From contig DFGJ01000011.1 in assembly GCA_002372375.1 (NCBI GenBank), positions 1 to 15,442 on the forward strand: a DNA stretch of 15,442 nucleotides, written 5' to 3'. Both the position numbers and the translations under genes were made by a program. Of the stretch, positions 12,736 through 15,442 are shown piece after piece. The DNA comes from Ruminococcaceae bacterium UBA3753. Lineage in GTDB: Bacteria > Bacillota > Clostridia > Oscillospirales > Acutalibacteraceae. The notes below the pieces were generated by a model that was given only the letters and a program-made list of their open reading frames with translations, was not told where the DNA came from and made no database searches. Numbering within the stretch: position 1 is the first letter of the stretch; the number at the start of each line of letters is the position of its first letter.

Positions 12736-14019
12736 ATGAATAAAAAGTATTGTGGAGGCTTTTTAGCAGCGGCGGCTGTGTCGTTTGTGTTTACTCCGAC
12801 AACGTGTTTGCAAGCGAAAGAGTGGAAAAAACCAAATAATTTATGGAATAACGTTCCTAAGTCTGAGGTGCAAGATAAAGAGCTAGAAGATTTGTTAAAG
12901 AAGGTCCCAGAATCTAGGAAACGGCAGGAAAATTTTTTGAATTTGAAAAAAGAGGGATTGTGGGGCTTTGTTAAAAATAATGTAAAAAGTTTATTGTTTA
13001 CTGCCGGCAAGGTGTTGTGTGCTGCATTACCTGTATTGTATTACTTTTTAGGTAAGAATGACAAAGAAAAGAGTACAATTCAGAAAAGTAATGATAAAAA
13101 CGACAAAGAACTGAATGATTTAAAGCTAGAAGGTTTGTTAAAGAAGGTCCCAGAATCTTGGGAACAGCAGAAAAATTTTTTTAGTTTTGATCTAATAGGG
13201 AAAAAGGTTGGTCCTGTATTGAGTGAAGCTGAGAAAAGATTGCAGGAAATTGATGAGATATATAAATTAATACTCAACAACGAAAAGTACCGCAAGCTAT
13301 ACTATTTTACACGTCAAAGTCCTGACCCTTTTTATAATTTGCCTGTTAAAGAACAAGTGCGTTTTATTAAATCTAACTTGTTAAAAAAAGGTGATGAAAC
13401 TCCTGCCAACGTAAATGTTTTCAACACGGAGGCCTGTGAAAGATTCACCGATTTATATAAACGTGTACGTAGTTTTTTTGACGATGCAAATGAACATTTG
13501 TTACCAGGTCTTAGCCCAGATGATGTCGAAAAGTGGGCAGTGGAACGTGACAAATACGTTAGCAAGGATAGGGAAGAATACAAGAGGAGTTTTGGAATAT
13601 TTTGCGATAAATTACACGATCCCAATCACGGAAATTGCCGATTGGCGAAAGATATGTCTCATTCATACAGGGTTGAACCTATAGCATCTACTATAAAATT
13701 TTTACAGAATGATTTAGACAGAGCCAGAACAAGAAACAGTGATATTGTGGTGATTACGTCTTGGAAAGTAGTGGAAATATTGAAAAATCTGGAGTATCTC
13801 GTATATGGACCGCAATATTATAGAGAGTATGATAGCAACGGTAAGGTCATCTTCGCGGAACGAAGAAGAGATCCCGGTTATAGTGGTGCAGGGTACGGGA
13901 AATGGCGTGAACTTAACATAAAGGAGGCAATGGATGAGCTGATAGATCGTGGTATTTTAGAGCTTCGAGAAAAAGTTGATAATGGTCGTTGTAGGTTTCT
14001 CAAGAAATGTAATCAATAG
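12736..14019 (+). CDS. Exported 427-residue protein of unknown function with internal duplication
   Basis: I recognise no family. Residues 1-27 form a signal peptide (NKK, Ala-rich core, cleavage after LQA). A second hydrophobic stretch at ~85-106 could be a membrane helix. A motif is duplicated around it: DKELEDLLKKVPES (47-60, followed by RKRQENF) and DKELNDLKLEGLLKKVPES (123-141, followed by WEQQKNF). At DNA level 12881-12915 and 13124-13158 differ at a single base, pointing to a recent duplication of an 81-codon period. The rest (160-427) is hydrophilic, charged and apparently helical, with Cys at 234, 290, 301, 419 and 425. The start ATG 12736 has AGAGG 9 bases upstream. It sits behind the strongest promoter seen here and is monocistronic. 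An envelope-anchored or secreted effector-like role is possible, but it rests only on the signal peptide and lineage-specific look. Confidence 0.8.
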   Translation: MNKKYCGGFLAAAAVSFVFTPTTCLQAKEWKKPNNLWNNVPKSEVQDKELEDLLKKVPESRKRQENFLNLKKEGLWGFVKNNVKSLLFTAGKVLCAALPVLYYFLGKNDKEKSTIQKSNDKNDKELNDLKLEGLLKKVPESWEQQKNFFSFDLIGKKVGPVLSEAEKRLQEIDEIYKLILNNEKYRKLYYFTRQSPDPFYNLPVKEQVRFIKSNLLKKGDETPANVNVFNTEACERFTDLYKRVRSFFDDANEHLLPGLSPDDVEKWAVERDKYVSKDREEYKRSFGIFCDKLHDPNHGNCRLAKDMSHSYRVEPIASTIKFLQNDLDRARTRNSDIVVITSWKVVEILKNLEYLVYGPQYYREYDSNGKVIFAERRRDPGYSGAGYGKWRELNIKEAMDELIDRGILELREKVDNGRCRFLKKCNQ

Positions 14020-14352
14020 TTGCGGGCTCCGCGTCAAAATGTATTTTGGTTTTTTAGTTAAAATGTTGTGAATATGCTGTTTCCGGTGCATTTGTGTTAC
14101 ATCCTTTTTTTGCTGTATAAATTTTTTACTCTTCCTCTATGCCGAAATGTTAGATTAAGTTTTCTATTTTCCTGGGGCATTTTAGTTTTTTGTTAAATTT
14201 AACACAAAGCCTTGTTCGCTGATATTTTAAAAGGATTATATTGATCAACCCACTTACTTTAAACAGTCTGAAAATATGTACTTAAAGTGTTTATTTGGAA
14301 ATTCTTTGTGGTCTAGTATAGGTGGAAACGTAGACGAGTGCTTCGTAAAAAC
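14020..14352. other. Gene-free gap between convergent genes
   Basis: After the terminator at 14022-14055 this T-rich stretch shows no frame with a ribosome binding site. No convincing T-tailed hairpin for the incoming sigE transcript was found before 14353 on the minus strand. Confidence 0.55.
14022..14055 (+). terminator. Probable terminator of the 427-residue exported protein gene
   Basis: Two small hairpins follow the stop codon: GCGG-GCT-CCGC (14022-14032) and CAAAA-TGTA-TTTTG (14035-14048), the second followed by G and six Ts. Each stem is short, so confidence is moderate. Confidence 0.5.
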
Positions 14353-15057
14353 TCAGCTGACCCGCTCTAATTCGCGTTTCAGTTTAAGCATAATTCGTTT
14401 TTCCAGCCGCGATATATACGACTGAGATATCCCCAAAAAGTCCGCTACTTCTTTCTGAGTGTGCTCCCTCTTACCAGATAATCCGAAACGAAGCTCCATT
14501 ATATTTTTTTCGCGTTCACCTAAAGATGATACAACACCCCTAACAACTTTGCACTCAGATTCTTTTTCTATATCTTTGTTAACAATATCTTGATCGCTTC
14601 CCAGGATATCTGAAAGTAAAAGTTCGTTGCCATCCCAGTCTACATTTAGTGGTTCATCTATGGATACCTCACCTTTTAGCTGCGAACTCTTTCTAAGAAA
14701 CATAAGTATTTCGTTTTCAATGCACCTAGAGGCGTAGGTTGCGAGTTTTATATTTTTTTCAGGGCAAAAGGTATTAACCGCTTTCATAAGTCCGATCGTT
14801 CCAATGGATACAAGATCTTCTACACAAACATTACTTGATTCAAACTTTTTTGCTATGTATACAACTAGCCTTAAGTTATGAGTAACTAACACTTCTCTGG
14901 CATTTTCCTCTCCGTTTTTTATTCTTGCTATAACCTGTTCTTCTTCTTTGTGTGAAAGAGGTGCGGGCAGGGTTTCTGGTCCGTTAATGTAATGTACAGA
15001 TTTTATTAATCCGATTTTTTTTAGAATTTTTACTACAAAATTTTTAAAGTTAAACAT
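14353..15057 (-). CDS. sigE: Sporulation RNA polymerase sigma factor SigE (mother-cell type)
   Basis: A sigma-70 family factor that in spore formers directs early mother-cell transcription. The 234 residues match SigE. An N-terminal pro-sequence-like stretch (1-25) is followed by GPETLPAPLSHKEEE (26-40). Region 2 shows NLRLVVYIAKKFE (61-73), EDLVSIGTIGLMKAVNTF (80-97) and IKLATYASRCIENEILMFLR (103-122). Then come SIDEPLNVDWDGNELLLSD (132-150) and, in region 4, REKNIMELRFGL (182-193) and the helix-turn-helix TQKEVADFLGISQSYISRLEKR (200-221). These blocks are those that separate SigE from SigK and SigF/G. The start ATG 15057 has AAGAGGG about 10 bases upstream. The usual partner spoIIGA, which encodes the pro-SigE protease, is not directly upstream, and sigG is not downstream. 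The gene is intact, so selection appears to hold it. Confidence 0.93.
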   Translation of the reverse strand: MFNFKNFVVKILKKIGLIKSVHYINGPETLPAPLSHKEEEQVIARIKNGEENAREVLVTHNLRLVVYIAKKFESSNVCVEDLVSIGTIGLMKAVNTFCPEKNIKLATYASRCIENEILMFLRKSSQLKGEVSIDEPLNVDWDGNELLLSDILGSDQDIVNKDIEKESECKVVRGVVSSLGEREKNIMELRFGLSGKREHTQKEVADFLGISQSYISRLEKRIMLKLKRELERVS

Positions 15058-15176
15058 TTAAAATATACCCTCTTGCAATAAATTTTTAGTGTCACATTTT
15101 CTATGCTGATAATAATTTATATTATGAAGATCTCTGCTTTTTTACAGAAAAGTTTTACGCTCCAAGATTTATAATT

Positions 15177-15185
15177 TTCGACCAT
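15177..15185 (-). promoter_or_regulatory. Possible Spo0A box upstream of sigE
   Basis: Read on the minus strand, ATGGTCGAA matches 7 of 9 bases of the Spo0A-box consensus TTTGTCGAA, and sits about 120 bases upstream of the sigE start. In Bacillus the spoIIG operon carrying sigE is activated by Spo0A. No good -35/-10 pair was found between the box and the gene, which fits an activator-dependent promoter but proves nothing. Confidence 0.25.
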
Positions 15186-15380
15186 TTACATAATTACACT
15201 GCAAAATTTATGCAAAAATATTTAAAAATACACACAAAGAGCTGTATTCTACATACTTTTGTTAATATAGCACCAAGGATGTTAAAAATGAAATTTGTTA
15301 AAAAAGAAAAATATATAAAATATTGTGTAAAAATAAAATGAAAGTATATAAGTTTTATTTTATGGCTTTTTTTATTCCTT

Positions 15381-15413
15381 AGTAGAAAAAATTAAGCCCG
15401 TTTTTCTTAATTT
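15381..15413 (-). terminator. Terminator of a minus-strand gene lying beyond the right edge
   Basis: AAATTAAG (15389-15396) and CTTAATTT (15406-15413) form a perfect 8-bp stem with a 9-base loop. On the minus strand the stem runs into a T tract. This implies that a gene right of the window, read leftwards, ends near here and that sigE has its own transcript. Confidence 0.6.
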
Positions 15414-15442
15414 AGATATTTTTTAATATTTTCTATTTTAAT

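Larger units (their letters stand above)
15058..15442. other. Gene-free region upstream of sigE
   Basis: Very AT-rich. It holds the sigE leader, the possible Spo0A box and the minus-strand terminator. A 16-codon plus-strand frame at 15288 with an AAGGA site is too short and featureless to call. Confidence 0.55.

Noticed and set aside
15288..15338. 16-codon plus-strand frame with AAGGA upstream
   Set aside because: Too short and Lys-rich in an A-rich stretch; chance occurrence is likely.

Overview
The window looks like a chromosome segment of a low-GC Firmicute, most likely a member of the Clostridia. The main evidence is a full-length sporulation sigma factor of the SigE type, with further support from a CmpB-type membrane protein, an MEP-pathway ispG, and clear SigA-type promoters (TTGnnn, 17 bases, TATAAT-like) with Shine-Dalgarno sites. 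Eleven believable protein genes fill only about 61% of the window (9,486 of 15,442 bases). Eight gene-free gaps exceed 300 bases, and the usual clostridial neighbourhoods of cmk, rpsO and sigE are broken up. This loose, scrambled layout, together with three exported proteins of unknown or lipid-related role, suggests a host-restricted lineage undergoing genome decay. Clostridial endosymbionts of gut protists would be one example, but that is inference and the species cannot be fixed from this sequence.

Layout. 3-443 (+): C-terminal end of a phage-type tail-collar (tail fibre or baseplate) protein, closed by a strong terminator. 817-1230 (-): small exported protein with a 33-residue tandem repeat. 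2127-3482 (+): upp and a CmpB-family membrane protein, probably one transcript. 3511-4109: an imperfect tandem duplication of about 300 bases that carries the 5' region and first codons of cmk. 4093-4749 (+): cmk. 5585-8113 (+): rpsO and pnp. 8114-9543: a long non-coding stretch with a GC-richer, hairpin-forming pnp 3' region and then a satellite-like array of about 150-base units, each carrying DnaA-box-like sequences. 9544-10770 (-): exported LCAT-like alpha/beta hydrolase, divergent from ispG (10971-12062, +). 12736-14019 (+): exported 427-residue protein of unknown function behind the best promoter in the window. 14353-15057 (-): sigE.

How the genes fit together. upp (uracil salvage), cmk (CMP/dCMP phosphorylation) and pnp (RNA decay, releasing NDPs) all feed pyrimidine nucleotide pools, and rpsO-pnp is a very widespread pair. 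ispG supplies isoprenoid precursors. The three exported proteins have canonical AxA signal-peptidase sites and their own promoters. Two of them carry internal sequence duplications, which makes them the best candidates for lineage-specific surface or host-interaction factors. The most unusual non-coding structures are the DnaA-box satellite array (8490-9230) and the duplicated cmk leader (3511-4109).
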